DNA from: Amphibalanus amphitrite | Taxonomy: Eukaryota; Arthropoda; Thecostraca; Balanomorpha; Balanidae | DNA: 64,000 bases | Reading direction: 5' to 3' | NCBI RefSeq assembly: GCF_019059575.1 | Contig: NW_024881963.1 | Coordinates: 310,001 to 374,000 of the forward strand | Shown here: piece by piece, positions 32,601 to 46,400 of the stretch | Layout: every line of letters begins with the position of its first letter | How positions within the stretch are numbered: the first letter of the stretch is position 1 | Translations under genes and position numbers: made by a program | The notes under the pieces: generated by a model | What the model saw: only the letters and a program-made list of their open reading frames with translations | Database searches by the model: none | Told to the model about the DNA's origin: nothing

Positions 32601-34115
32601 CTACAACAGCTGTTGGGTCCCAGTGCATAGACACGACTGGAAAATTAAACGAGAATAACTTCCGTTCCAAGTGATACCATATCTCGTTTATCATGGCGTA
32701 AATAAACCACCGCATCATTCCGGCTTTATGAAATAGGGTTTAGAAAGCCAACTGTGGATTCTGTGATGTATAATTTATCAAACTATGTTTGAAAAGTGAA
32801 TCTAACAAAACCAAAAACACATCTCAATTCCGTCATATATGTGATCAAGCCTAACATCAGGCCAGTAAACTCCGCTCACCGGCACCGCACAATGCACATG
32901 CCGCCATTGGCCTGATGGTGCCAGTTACATCGGTGCTGGCAGAGTGCCAGGCCGTGTGGGGCGCGGGGACCCACGCCGGCAACTGCAGCTAACCACCCCT
33001 CCCGGCCCGGAGCGGCGCGTGGCAGGGGAGCCAGATGAGCCGGCTCTGTGCTTCTGATGCTTTATTTCAACAGACGGGTACGATATTTGAAGCCGTCGTG
33101 AAACTGGAGAATCTATGAAATAAGCCATACGGAACTGAAACGTCTGGAAACAATGATAAAGATCGATAAGGTCTCCGAGGGATCGGCCCAGATCGGCATC
33201 TGTGTAGCCTTATTCAGACGTGTTCTTGCGATAATTCAATTTATATTACAAGATAACAAATCAACTAATGGATGTTAGAAAGCTGAATACCAGTTGTAAA
33301 ATCATTCCATTCTAATCCCTCTAAAGTATGTCTGGCTAACACAGTGAAGAGTAGGACAGATGGTATCACATGTTAAAATTTTCGATGTAAGCAAAAGGCC
33401 TGCCACTACCATTGGCTCAAAATATTTGATTCCCATACTTCAAGAAGATACTGCATTGACGACCTTTAGCGATCAAAATGTCGTTTTCCGCAACGATATC
33501 TTATCAGGGGGAATATGTATGCGACGACTTCAACCGCATATGCCCGAAAAACAACAACTGACTTTTGACCTCATACAAAACTCCCAAATAAAGACCTTAC
33601 ACTGAAACCTCACGCAAACACAAACATACAACTCACACAAACACACCTCACAAAAACACACACCTCACACAAACACAATCCTCACAAACACAAACTTTAC
33701 ACACACATAAAACCTTACAAACGCGTTCACATAAACGTCATTTGATCTCACCGTCCACAGAAACCTCCATTCGACTTCACAGCTCACGCAAACCTCCAGT
33801 TGGCAAAGTTTCAACCGTCCACTTCCCCGAGGTTTAATCCCCAGCGCCCCATCAGCACATTTCAATCAGATACCCTCTTCTCCCCCCGGCCGTCCCGGCA
33901 GCTCCGCCACTCACGTGTGGAGAACTTGGTGGTGTTGGCGGTGCGGTAGGCCTCCAGCTGGGTCTCCAGCATCAGCAGCTCGCCCGAGCTGCCGTCCTCG
34001 CCAGAGCTGCCGTCATCAACCAGCAGCTGGAACGGCTGCTTGCTCATGCACCGATAGCTGGTCTTGTTGGACAGCGAGATGGGCTCGGAGAAGTTGACAC
34101 GCAGGTTCAGCGCGG
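29671..34115 (-). CDS. LAMP1: Lysosome-associated membrane protein (LAMP), last two exons
   Basis: The terminal exon 29819-29671 encodes 49 codons ending in a membrane segment (PIAVGVALASLVVIILIAYI), a basic stop-transfer GRRRAR and the C-terminal GYQSV, the GYxx-hydrophobic lysosome-sorting signal. The exon before it, 34115-33915, encodes 66 codons of the luminal domain: NFSEPISLSNKTSYRC, a hydrophilic DDGSSGEDGSSGE insert, and LEAYRTANTTKFS, with three N-glycosylation sites. Donor gtgagt and acceptor cgacag join in phase 1. Human LAMP1 has the same order (NSYKC, VWVQAF, EEC, IPIAVGGALAG, GYQTI). The intron is 4.1 kb. Upstream exons were not found in the window; the LTR element at 35787 may lie in the next intron. 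LAMP2 or another LAMP cannot be excluded. Confidence 0.85.
29820..33914 (-). other. LAMP intron
   Basis: No inner gene is seen. It holds a G-run next to the acceptor (29832-29842), a GGGA-rich microsatellite (31905-31955) and a CACACAAA-rich microsatellite (33605-33715). Confidence 0.5.
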
Positions 34116-35786
34116 CTGCCGACGGAGACGAGAGGGGCGGGGTCAGGCGGGTCGATAGTTCCCACATCCGCACATCTGTTTGCAAGAAACTAAGTCCCCA
34201 ACTGTGATTGGGGATGACGAGCGTCTGTTTAGTTAGGTAAATTGGGAGTCGGCCAGTTACATTATACATAACTCCTCACCATAACTACGTATTCTAGCGA
34301 ACGACGCCAAAAGAGCTGTCATTTATTCCCTCATAATACGAAGCGGAATTTTCGAAAAAAGCCCCATTTGTAAGCAGCTAAAATGATCGGTTTTCATCAA
34401 ACCCAAAGTTCCGCCCTCCCGCCGCCTCCAGTTGAAGCCCCTGCCCGGCGCACCCCGTCGCTTGCTCGTCCCTGCTATGCTGTTTTTGCCCACGCGTCTG
34501 CGCCGCAAGTGAGCCAAACGCACGGACAAAAAGTACCGGGACAGTCGCTTCGACCTGGTACCGCCATCCGGCCTAACGACAAGAACTGTCACAAGAGCCG
34601 TCTGCCGGTGACCTGAGGCAGCCTCCGAGGTCATTGCAGAGGTCATCGGTCCTCCTAGAGCGACCCAGTCACATCACAAGGGCAGACACGGGATGACAGA
34701 ATTTGATGGTGAAATATTCAGGAACGTCGGTCAATCTTCAATTCATTGCTCAGCTGAGGTCTCACATGTGATGTCTCAGTTGCACACGGTACATATCAGT
34801 TATTTTTCCAGTAATGGGTAGACTTTAAATACACCATGATCATTTCTAGCATTACAATACAGAAGCAAAATCAGAGAAAATAATAGTAAAATCTTATTAA
34901 TCAGACAGTCAGCATTGTATTTATCAATGCAGTACTGCATGCTTTCGTCTACTCAGTGACATGTTTAAACTGATTTGTTTATAAGGCCAGAGAGCAGGGG
35001 CGACCACACTACGTCTAGTGTATTTGTTAATGAAGATAACATCACAAAACGACGGAGCCCTGGCGTAATCAAGGCCAGTGTCAAAATGTCCGTCCAGTGA
35101 TCTGTCTGAGGCAGCAGTGCCCGTGGCGCTTCAGGACGTTCTACGTTCAACCAGGAACGGTCTCTTCTCTAGGTCAAGGATTTCGACACTAAGTTCAGTA
35201 GTTTTCCACTTTCAATCGCAATGAAACGCAATAAGAACTTGATGATCCATCAACGGCAAGCTGATGGTAAGCACAAATCATCTACAATATGGAGCAAAAT
35301 TTTGCTCCATGTTGCACAGACACATTACGTGACAACCACTGCAAGTTTAGTGTAGCAGCCATACCACATTGTCTCATCGACTAATGCAGCTAGCCTATAT
35401 CACCATGTCAGTCGAACGACCATCGGCCCCCCACTGTCGGTCCAAACTAACCGGCACCGTTAAAGACAGCTCCTACCCCATATATCCCCTTCATCAGCCT
35501 CTGACAGCCCATCTCAGGAGTGATACCAGCCATCCTGTACTGGTGGCCAGCCATGGAGGTCAGCGCAGTACCTACCGGCACTCGGCAGTTCTAACTTCTA
35601 GGCGGTTATTATGACACGGTGAGACCACTCGGCAGTTACACAGGCGGTTATTATAACACATCAGCCGTTGGCACGCATGACTGCAACAGCGATGTGCGCG
35701 TAGTGCTCCCTGTACCTACTGCTTAGTAATATTCACATCAGCAGTATGCTGATAACAGGGCTTGTGAAAATAACCGAACCGCAATC
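34116..35786. other. Gene-free stretch upstream of the LAMP exons
   Basis: Nothing supported. If the LAMP gene continues upstream, this is intron. Confidence 0.3.
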
Positions 35787-36889
35787 TGTAGGGGGGGCTC
35801 GGGCCGGTCCTTTTGGCCTTTCGCAGCCTCCCCTCTGATTGTATTACTACTACTCTACATGATGTCCGTGTTAGGCTGAGACGTCTCCCAGCCTGTGCCC
35901 GACTGCCACTCGGGCCACGTACATCCCAATGTCTAATACTAACTATTTTACGTTAAGTTACAATGCATCGTGGAACCAGTGAGAATCACTCCGCCATTTT
36001 GAGGCACACCGCGGTTGGTAGCGCGCCCTTATGGGTTTAGGAGTGAAGCTCCTGGCCATTGATGACTTTACTAATGAACCGATAAAGTTAGACTCCGCTC
36101 AATCACCGTTCTCCTCCGACTCATCCCGTTACCAAAAGCATCTGGTCAATTTAACGCCCCTTTTATTGTTCATAATTTCGCAATGTGTTCATAACGGACT
36201 GCGCTGATTTAACGTTATCATTTTAGAAGCTATTTCCTACCGCGAACGCAGTGTCTACCCTAACAATACCCTAACGCCACGCATGCTAACCTAACCCTCC
36301 ACCCGCTTGCTCCTACCTATCTATGGGATGTGCCTTGAGCCCGCACAGCATCCCTGCGTAGTCGGAACCTACCTTCGAGCCAGCTTACCAGCAGCGTGGT
36401 TGTGGTCGGGTCCAGCGTTGCAGCCTGGTCGGCGTACAGGCACTGGCCCCGTTCTCACTCCCCGCTGCGATTATATACTCGCCCGAAGGTGGATAAGTCC
36501 TGTCACCCGGTCTGAGGCTAAAATCGATCGGGCGACAGTGACTTACGGTTCTGACTACGCTGACCTCGACGTGTTCCTAAATGTCAAAAGGCGAGCGAAA
36601 ATGAACATACCGCGATACACGAATTTCTAGCGTTACATCGTATATAAACTAAATGTCAAAAGGCGGGCGAAAATAAACGTACCGCGATACACCTTAATAA
36701 GCATACCGCGACACACCTTACATAAAGAACATACCGCGATACACGAATTTCTAGCGTTACATTTTATATAAACCAAAAGGCGGGCGAAAATAAACATACC
36801 GCGATACACCTTAATAAACATACCGCGACACACCTTACATAAAACATACCGCGATACACCTTAATAAACATACCGCGACACACCTTACA
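35787..36889 (-). repeat. 3' LTR
   Basis: Left copy of the 1103-bp direct repeat. In plus orientation it starts TGTAGGGGGGGCTCGG and ends CACACCTTACA. Its last 300 bp hold internal repeats around ACATACCGCGATACACC. Confidence 0.85.
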
Positions 36890-36895
36890 TAAATG

Positions 36896-36906
36896 CCCCC
36901 CTCTTT
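36896..36906 (-). promoter_or_regulatory. Polypurine tract of the LTR element
   Basis: On the minus strand AAAGAGGGGGG lies six bases before the 3' LTR, where plus-strand priming occurs in LTR elements. Confidence 0.6.
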
Positions 36907-37139
36907 GGGCCTGGGGTTAAATCCCCTTACTTTGGGGCGGCTCGGCAATCCGTTTTGTAGCGTCGTTGTGGGCTGCAGCAGAAGTGTTCTTTCCAAGCGT
37001 CATCAGCTTCCGCAGCGTTTCTGTTTGCGCAACGGTCACGCTCCGCAGCAGCCTTTCGCTTTCGTATACCGGCACGACCTCTTTCGCGACGGCACCGCGA
37101 CGGTTCCTTTCGCGACGGCACCGCGACGGTCCCTCTCAC

Positions 37140-38800
37140 CGCGGCATCAGCTTCCGCAGCTTCACGACCTCTTCTTTCGCGACGGCACCGCGACGGATTC
37201 TTTCTGCAGCATCAGCATCCGCAGCTTCGTTGTACCTCAACCTCTTCGGCACGACTTCCTCTTCCGCGACGGTCTCTTTCTCTCTCGGCGACATCAGATC
37301 GACGGCACCGCGACGGATTTTTTCTACATCATCCGCTGCTTCGTCGTACCTCAACCTCTTCGGCACGACTTCCTCTTCCGCGACGGTCTCTTTCTCTCTC
37401 GGCGACATCAGATCGACGGCACCGCGACGGATTCTTTCTACAGCATCAGCATCCGCAGCTTCGTCGTACCTCAACCTCTTCGGCATGTCTTCCTCTTTCG
37501 CGACGGTCTCTCTCTCTCTCGGTGACATCAGATCGACGGCACCGCAACGGATTCTTTGTACAGCATCAGCATCCGCAGCTTCGTCGTACCTCAACCTCTT
37601 CGGCACGACTTCCTCTTCCGCGACGGTCTCTTTCTCTCTCGGCGACATCAGATCGACGGCACCGCGACGGATTCTTTCTACAGCATCAGCATCCGCAGCT
37701 TCGTCGTACCTCAACCTCTTCGGCACAACTTCCTCTTCCGCGACGGTCTCTCTCTCTCTCGGCGACATCAGATCGACGGCACCGCGACGGATTCTTTCTA
37801 CAGCATCAGCATCCGCAGCTTCGTCGTACCTCAACCTCTTCGGCACGACTTCCTCTTCCGCGACGGTCTCTTTCTCTCTCGGCGACATCAGATCGACGGC
37901 ACCGCGACGGATTCTTTCTACAGCATCAGCATCCGCAGCTTCGTCGTACCTCAACCTCTTCGGCACGACTTCCTCTTCCGCGACGGTCTCTCTCTCTCTC
38001 TCTCGGCGACATCAGATCGACGGCACCGCGACGGATTCTTTCTACAGCATCAGCATCCGTAGCTTCGTCGTACCTCAGCCACATCTGCACGACTTTCTCT
38101 TCCGCGACGGCACCGCGACGGTATCTCTCTGTGACATCAGCTTCCGCAGCTTCATCGCGCCTTATTCACCTCGGCACGACCTCTTGTTCCGTGACGGCAC
38201 CGCGACGGTTTCTCTCTGCGTCTCCCTCTGCGGCGTCAGCTCCCGCAGCTTCATCGTACCTCAACCTTCTTGGCACGACTTCCTCTTCCGCGACGGCACC
38301 GCGACGGTTTCTCTCTGCGGCATTAGCTTCCGCAGCTTTATCGTACCTCATCCTCCTCGGCACGACTTCCTCTTCCGCGACGGCACCGCGACGGTATCTC
38401 TCTGCGGCATCAGCTCCAACAGCTTCATCGTACCGCAACCTCCTCGGCACGACTTCCTCTTCCGCGACGGCACCGCGACGGTTTCATCTGCGGCATCAGC
38501 TTCCGCAGCTTCATCGTTCCTCAGCCACATCTGCACGACTTTCTCTTCCGTGACGGCACCGCGACGGTATCTCTCTGTGACATCAGCTTCCGCAGCTTCA
38601 TCGCGCCTTATTCACCTCGGCACGACCTCTTGTTCCGTGACGGCACCGCGACGGTTTCTCTCTGCGTCTCCCTCTGCGGCGTCAGCTCCCGCAGCTTCAT
38701 CGTACCTCAGCCACCTCTGCACGACTTCCTCTTCCGCGACGGCACCGCGGCGGTTTCATTCTGCAGCATCAGCCCCCGCAGCCTCTCCTTCGTCCACATG
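37140..38800. repeat. 120-bp tandem repeats inside the LTR element
   Basis: A 120-bp unit containing ATCGACGGCACCGCGACGG and CTCAACCTCTTCGGCACGAC is repeated about seven times at 37230-38050, then continues as shorter variants to about 38800. The unit is a multiple of three, so long frames are open on both strands. The minus-strand frame (37136-37966, element sense) encodes a charged 40-residue repeat with PKRLRYDEAADADAVERIRR. The plus-strand frame of 706 codons is antisense to the element. Coding status is unknown. Confidence 0.8.
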
Positions 38801-40094
38801 TCCCTCAACATCGTGCTGCGGCGTCCACTACTGCAGCATCATGGCGTTTCCGCAGCATCGGCATCCCCGCGCGGCATCTCGCTTTTGCAGCGTCATCATG
38901 TCCTGCAACACTGGCTTTCATTCCGCACATCACTTGCTTCTACCAGGCATCTATCGGTCCTGCAGCCTCGGCAATCATTCCATGCATCACTCGTTTACGC
39001 AACGTCTTCGTGTCCTGCAGCATTGGCAGCAGTTTCCGCAGCGGCATTTCTTTCATCGTTTGTATTCGGTGCGACAGCTTGGCTAGCGGCACAGCAGCTT
39101 AGGATTCGATGCGACGTTGAGCTTTAGCTCGGTTGCGTTGGGGCTTCACCCGGTCCTCGTTCTTGTTGACTGCCGCCAGATGGATGTATGCGATACCGGT
39201 GGCGTTCCCGAACGTCACATGGGCGCACCAGGGATCAGATAGCAGTGTAGCTCGGCGCTTCGTCCTCCAGGATGGTGCTGCCGTCGATTGATTGGGTGGC
39301 TTCCTTACTTGCACGTTTCCGCAACATCTTGTCCTGCAGCGGCGTTCGCCTTCGCAGCCGCCTCGGCCGTTTTGCGTAGCATCCGTTCCTGCAGCGTCAT
39401 CGTGTCCTGCAGCATGAGCTCTCTTTCCGCGCGGCATCAGCCTCCGCAGCGTCACCATTTGCGGTTCGCCGCGGCAGTTCGGCTTGCGGTGCAGCTCAGG
39501 ATTCGACGCGACTTGAGCTTTGGCTCGGACGCTTTGGGACTTCACCTGGTGGTACTCGTTGCTGTTGTCGGTTGCCAAGTGGACGCATGCGATACAGGTG
39601 GTGGTCCTGACCGTCACCCGGGCTCACCAGATGGCAGTGTAGCTCGGCGTGTTGTTTCCAGGATGGTGCTGCCGTAGTTGCTTAGGTGGACACACGGCAG
39701 CGTCCGCGGTGTCCTCGTTGCCGCCACAGCAGCAGCAGCGTTCGCAGCGTCATCACGTTCTGCAGCTTTGCCATGTCTTTCCGCACGGCATCCGCTTGTG
39801 CATTCGGGTGCAGCAGCTGGGGCCTGCGGCGCTGCAGCTCAGGCCTGTTGCGATTTCGGAGCCCCTGGGGCGGGCGTGGTGCCGTCGGCTTGGTTGCTTG
39901 GGCTCGGGGCGTTATCTGGTGCCCGTCGCTCGGTGATTGCCGTCAGTCGGATGGGTACCATCCAGGTGGCGCTCTGGTCGGCCCACGGGCTGACCAGTTG
40001 GCAATGTAGCCTTGTGGGTTGCGCCTCGGGATGTCTCAGCCGTCGGTGACCGGTTGAGCGGCCGGTGCTGCGGGGTCGGTCCGCCGTGGTTGTT

Positions 40095-40235
40095 CGTCTG
40101 ATCGTCGCCGTGCTTGCCGCCGTGGTCGTTCATTTGATCGCCGCCGTGCTTGCCGCCGTGGTCGTTCATCTGATCGCCGCCGTGCTTGCCGCCGTGGTCG
40201 TTCATCTGATCGCCGCCGTGCTTGCTACCTCCCGG
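40095..40235 (-). repeat. 36-bp tandem repeats encoding a His/Gly/Asp repeat
   Basis: Four near-identical 36-bp units (GTGCTTGCCGCCGTGGTCG within each). In the element sense they read as DQMNDHGGKHGG repeated, inside a frame at 39912-40316. The function is unknown and it may be simple slippage. Confidence 0.6.
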
Positions 40236-40499
40236 CACCGCGGATGACTCGAGGGTTTGGACGGAGGTAGTCCCTGCCAGTGCGGTACGACGCACCGGAG
40301 ATGTTCGGCATGCCATTAGCGCCCCGGGCCCGTTCGCCCCTTTGCTTGTCCTCCGTCACTGCTGTCCGGGTCACCGCTGGCCTGCCAGCATACTGTGACA
40401 TACACTCATGCAACTGCACGTACATTGTCTCAGCCGTAAGCGCCACGTATGACGGTATTACGACGGCAATTTCCCTACATCCACACAAACATACATGGC

Positions 40500-43400
40500 G
40501 ACATACACAATACATACATACCTACATACCTACATACATACATACATAGATACACACATACATAGTCACATACATCCCCGTTACAATTTTACATATTGGC
40601 ATTCATGCAGATGTAAGTTCGATCTACATGCAGTCAAATTTCATACCTATAGTCTTCCAGTTACCAGAGACATTTCTACATGGTGTCGTAAAGCATGTTT
40701 GTTGCCACTACATCTATTGGGCGTAGTGTTTGTCCACTGGTCGTGAATTAGGCAGGGTTTTACATCCATGTGTCAAGCTAGTGTATTCATTTTGCGAAAT
40801 CTGATTTCGCTAATTGGAGGTCACAAAAGGATGCACGAAGGTGAATCCCAAATCGATACCAGCCGGGATGAAGCCAAAGGGTAGCCTCTGGGTAGTTAAA
40901 CTTCGGCAGTTCGCCGGGGTCGTTCTTGTTATCCATCACGGCTGGCACGACCGGTCTGATCTCCCAAATAGCCATCCCAATTTGCACTGCTTTGGCCGGA
41001 TCGAAACGAGCATTTGGAACACTGGGGCTTTGTCTCATCGAAGATAGCAGCACGCTGCCATTACATGTGTCAAATCGGGTATTCATGGTTACAGCAACAG
41101 GCCTATTGCTCCAACACCATTATAAGTGTGGCGGCAGCTTGCAAAATGTAATAGCAGCGTGGTAGCATTGTAACATTTCCCTGTGATAGAAATTGAGGCC
41201 AAAGCTATTGCTTACCTTTGACGTTGATAGTTTCATTTCATTAAATTAAGTTGGTTGGGGTTCTCCCCATAACTAAATAATTGCCTTAAGATGTACTGTA
41301 TACTCACCCTTTAGAGGGAATATTTCCCAATATGATTTGGTGAAGTAAATTTACATTATAGAAAGAATGAAGGATTGTTCCAGTTTTAAACAGTCATTAT
41401 GAATTGAAATTTTAAACGCCAACATAGTTGTAGACATAAAGCGCTGTACTTCAGTCTTTTGAAAGGGATCATAATTCGGCCAATATAGATCCCATAAACC
41501 GTGTCCGCAGTGACCATTGAGAGACCATTATCTGGGCGGATTTACATTCCTTATTATTTCGTCCGTTGCGGTGTCGGGATGGATACTCTGGCCGCTGTGG
41601 TCACTTGTTGCCAACTTTTGACAATTGCGAAAAGAAAGCATATCATAAAGTAGCGCAACGTTTAAAATAAAGTTAAGATACAAATTTCCACTTTTCAAGC
41701 CACAACTGTTTTTTTTTTTTTTTAAGCATCTACGACGCTTTATTGCCTTATCATCGTGGTCAGATCCAACCGAACCGAGTGACGTCTTATTTATTGATTT
41801 ATTGCCTTTTTTAATTACAGGACCGCCTTATCTTTCTATGTTGGTCCTTTCTTCATTTCTCTGACAGGCTGACGATTGAAGGCGGGTGTCTTCTAAAAGC
41901 TACCATTACAAATAAAAGGGCTGTTACTCTGAGCACTCTTTGCAACAGGGGAAGCAGGGCAGGGTGATGGAAGTGATGATCCGAATCCCATTGCACCCTA
42001 TAGCTAAACACAACTGGGCGAATGAGACGGAGTGCATACAGCCCGGCAATGTATGCCCTTGTGGCTTATTTAAGCATTTATAACGTTAGTTAGGCTGGAC
42101 ACATAATAAGATAAAAGATAGAATTACGATGGTTATGCCCAGGTAAATAGCTTTACGTGTGTCCTAGCTTGTGAAAGTGAAACGAGAATGTTGAATAGCA
42201 GCCGAATAGATGTATGAAGATACGGCTTTTACGGTTCTATCATAACTGTTTTTCTCGAGATCCACGCATTTTTAATGATTCGACAGCCTTTTTTATAACA
42301 GTTTTGTTTGTTTGTCATGGCTGTAACCTTCACACCTATGATTTCTGGTTGAAAATGTTATATTTTGTCAGTTAGCCCATAGCCTCTGGCTTCGGGACTG
42401 TAACTTTGATGAGAGAGAAAATTTGCGGATTGTCGACAGTGGGGCGCCCCCCTGTCTGAAAACTAGACTGCTTCTTTATTGCAATCAGTTGATGATGCAT
42501 TCATAGGTACCTACTGTCATAATGCCATTGTTACACCATTAGGTAGTCCATTTGCGCCTCTGCGGGCAATTGCCATGGTCGCAATTCACATAAATTGATG
42601 TAAGTGTTGTTCCTAAAAGCGTGGCATCCCTCATACAGATACTGAAGGATGTTTACCTACTTTAGTTACATAATGAAAAACGGACTCTTGTTTGAAGATG
42701 TCTCTCTGAAAATGACAGATGTATCGCCAATTTATGGCCAATGTTTCAAAATACTGCAAAGGCTAAGAAAAGTCGTAATATTGCTGACGGCGCAATGAGT
42801 TTCTAGAGGTTTGATCATAAAAGGTACTTCCCAGTGGTCAATATTGTTTTCTTAAATAAACTACTATACTATATATGCCATTGAATTAGTGGTAACGTTG
42901 GTGGGCCGTACAATAAATATGCAAGCATATTCAATATCTTTGGACATTCAGTGGATAGGTAATTTTTGCTAGTTCCTACCGAAATTTTATCAGCTTTGTC
43001 CGATCTAAATGCATCGCTATGGGGAATAACGTCTTGTGCCGCCATGTTGACTGTAGTGTATAGCGTCGACGACGTATATTTGACCCGTTGAACTCTATTG
43101 ATTTCCGATGCCCGACCACTCGACTGACAGCTGACCGATTACCAGTGACAGCTAACTCGGCGAGAAAACGTGTACTTTAGTGCACTGGGCGACCGTTTCA
43201 AGTCTGAATTTTATGTTATTTGCACAGCATGGCCGTGCGCTCCTGCCGACGCCCGACACCCAAAATGAGCTGTCACAGAATTTTCTCGCACCCGTCCCAG
43301 GTTTCAGTTTTGCCTCGGTCTGGTGAACCGGCCGCTATATTGCGTAGACATATTATGCCAGTACAATATGGGTCGCGCGGGCGGTAGATAGTTGATTAAA

Positions 43401-46400
43401 CGGACCTCACTAACGGGATATTTCCCGCAGCATTTTACATTGATTGTGCCAAGTTGGCACTTAAAAAACTATCCTTTTTGAATCTGGTAAATCTAAATGT
43501 TTAGAAAATCTGCAAAATTTAAACCAATCAGTTCTGATATTACTTTGAAACAAGGTATTTGATATTTATCCGTTGTTATCGCAATGGTTATTGCTTTGAC
43601 GTTGATCGCTATAACACGATTAAAATGAGCGGTAATAATTAAGTGGGTAAAGCCCAATAATACATCAGCATCGTATAAGTTCTAAACGCATTCTCTTATC
43701 GTTGTTTTAATTTCAGTGCTTTCGTTTATGTTTTTACTGGTTTTACATAGATTCTTGACACGTAAGATTTAACCAACTTCCTTTTGATCTCTTACGTCCC
43801 TTTTCCAATTCCTGGCTATCCAACATAGGCATCGATCAATGATTCGATTAGAGTTTGTGTTCCGCCATAGAAATAACCATCAGGAACGTTCAGGATACGT
43901 AGAAACAATACATACACTACTATCGTTCTTCAGTCGCCGAGCAGTGTTGGTCGCAAAAGCCGGCGATTCGCCCCTGGGCTGGTGCTAGTGTCACCGCTCG
44001 CATTGCATTTAGCATCAGGCCTGCAGCGCAGGGCGCCGATGTAAATCTGAAATTCGCTTCGGCCGGCGCCGCTTGAATATTATAAAAGAAGGGTATGTCA
44101 GAGCTTTATTAGGGAAAATTTGATCCGAAAGAAAAGTTCCGATATGAGACACTATTGATTACGGCACATGTCATATTTTATGACATATTAAATATATTTA
44201 CTTTATGAATAAAATACCTATAACAAAATATACATAATCATATCAGTAATACATACCTTTTGCAATCGATCATCCTGTGTTTTCTTTGTGCATTAAATAG
44301 GTACCTAAATCTACATATGGTCTCAGTCACAATCTGACACATTACACCCAGATGGTAATAAGCTGATAGTTTTACTTATAACTATGTGTTCATAAGTAAA
44401 TACATACATGCTTTTTGGAGTTCTTCTCTATGTCAAACAGGAATACTACAGTTGAAACTTTGTAAAAGGCAAATCGTATGCCAACTGGCACCTGACAGTT
44501 CGCACTTTCAATTTGCAACAGGTTGACCACGAATGACTGACGTGAGACGTGGTTCTGCATCTGACAGTTTGCAACAGGTTGACCACGAATGACTGACGTG
44601 GGACGTGGTTCTGCATCTGACAGCCCATATGGTTGACTGATGTGTTTTGCATCGGACAACCCATATGCATGGGTAATTGACGTGTTTTGCATCGGACAAG
44701 CCATATGGCTGACTGACGTGTTTTCACATTTGTACGCACTAGATGTCGATCTCTCAAATTCACGCCGCGATTACCATAAATCTTTTTACGATCATCACCA
44801 ATATATTAATTTGGTACCAAGAGTATATTTCACCAAAGCTTATAAGCCGGAATTTACTCCTTACCATTTATAAGCCGCATGCCCACTATGTATGATTTGA
44901 TTTGACATAACCTCTGGCCCTATTGGTATATGGTAATTTTAACTTGCAACCAGCCAGATTGTTTGTAGGTAAGATCGATATTATGTGGCCGGTATTGCAT
45001 CTTTTATCAAATCATGTCTCTAGTTTGTTTATTCCCGGAAAGAATGATACTTTCACTTTGGCAAAATAAGATTAATGACGGTCCATAGGTAAATCACAAT
45101 ATCTTATTATTGAAATAAGCGCGTTCGCAAAACATTTGATTGTCGAAAACAGTTTGAAAGTGATTGTAGCACACGATTGAGAAATTACGACCTTTTGTAT
45201 ACTGAATATCTTTATTAAACGTTGGTGATTATTGCTTATAACTCTGATTTTGTTTTACTGCAAACTTCATTTGTTTGTGAAATAGGTCATTTTACGCGAT
45301 AATCATGCGCTATTTTCGGGCGATTCTGAGAATGAAAGATAGCAGTCACATAGTTAAATCAATAGCAATATTGGAGCTTTACATTTGTACTAGTGTTATT
45401 CTGCAGGCATCGTGAGACACATTTAACGAATTTATCCCCTTCATAAGCCGAATATTGACAAATTGCAACCTTCGATTCTATACTCTTAATTGCATGATGA
45501 GACCGTCAACTTCTGAATAAAACCCTTCAATAATCGTAGTACTTTTTGTGAAAGTTTTGTCGAAATGCCCACAAAATGCTTATACCTTTTTTTACAAACA
45601 TTGATAGCCGGTACGCCATTCTCACGGTGATTCTGTGATAGCAGATAGCAATTTACAGTCGTGGTTTATGATTCTACAAATTTTCTACAAATTTTTGAAA
45701 TTACAACCAATGACAAACCCTTTTCATGCTTCAAATATTAACGAATCTTACGTTCATTTTTTTATGTTCATATTTTAACCGAATTATCAAACGTTATATC
45801 CAATCATAATTAGGGGGAAATTTCATGATTGCTATGAAATACACAACCTTTTTTTACAATCTTTTTGATCAATTAGGTTATATGATTTGTCATCTGAAAT
45901 TCATTTGGCAGATCTTTATGACCCAGCCGTTATAGTTCATTGGGTGATTAAACATTGTATCGAAATCAAATTGAGTTTTTCCGATAATTTAGGATCTTTC
46001 GCGACTGTGACGTTGAATGAACACAATATACTCTACCTTATTGTAATTTGTCGTGAAGGCGTTATAGCTGAGTTACGCTACATATATGTAATCTCATATC
46101 TTTATGACTAAGTCCTTTTCTTTGATTGGATGGTTTGATAACATGATTGAACCTAAATCAAATTTTAGTCTCTCAATAATCGAAAATTTCCGCGACTGTT
46201 AAGTTGAAAAGTACACACATACTTCACCTCATCCTAATTTGTCACAGAGGACATAATAGCTGATCACGATAAATCAAATCAAATTAAGTCTTCCAATAAT
46301 TGAAAATTTTCACGACTGTTTGGTTGAGAAGTACACCTGACGCTTCACCGTATCATAATTTGTCAGTTGTCACAAAAGCAATAATAGTTGATTCACGTTA

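Noticed and set aside
34323-34646. Frame upstream of the LAMP exon, tested as a further LAMP exon
   Set aside because: No Cys, glycosylation pattern or luminal-domain similarity, and no suitable splice sites.
36966-39086. 706-codon plus-strand open frame
   Set aside because: It is produced by 120-bp and related repeats whose length is a multiple of three, is antisense to the LTR element, and has no family motif.
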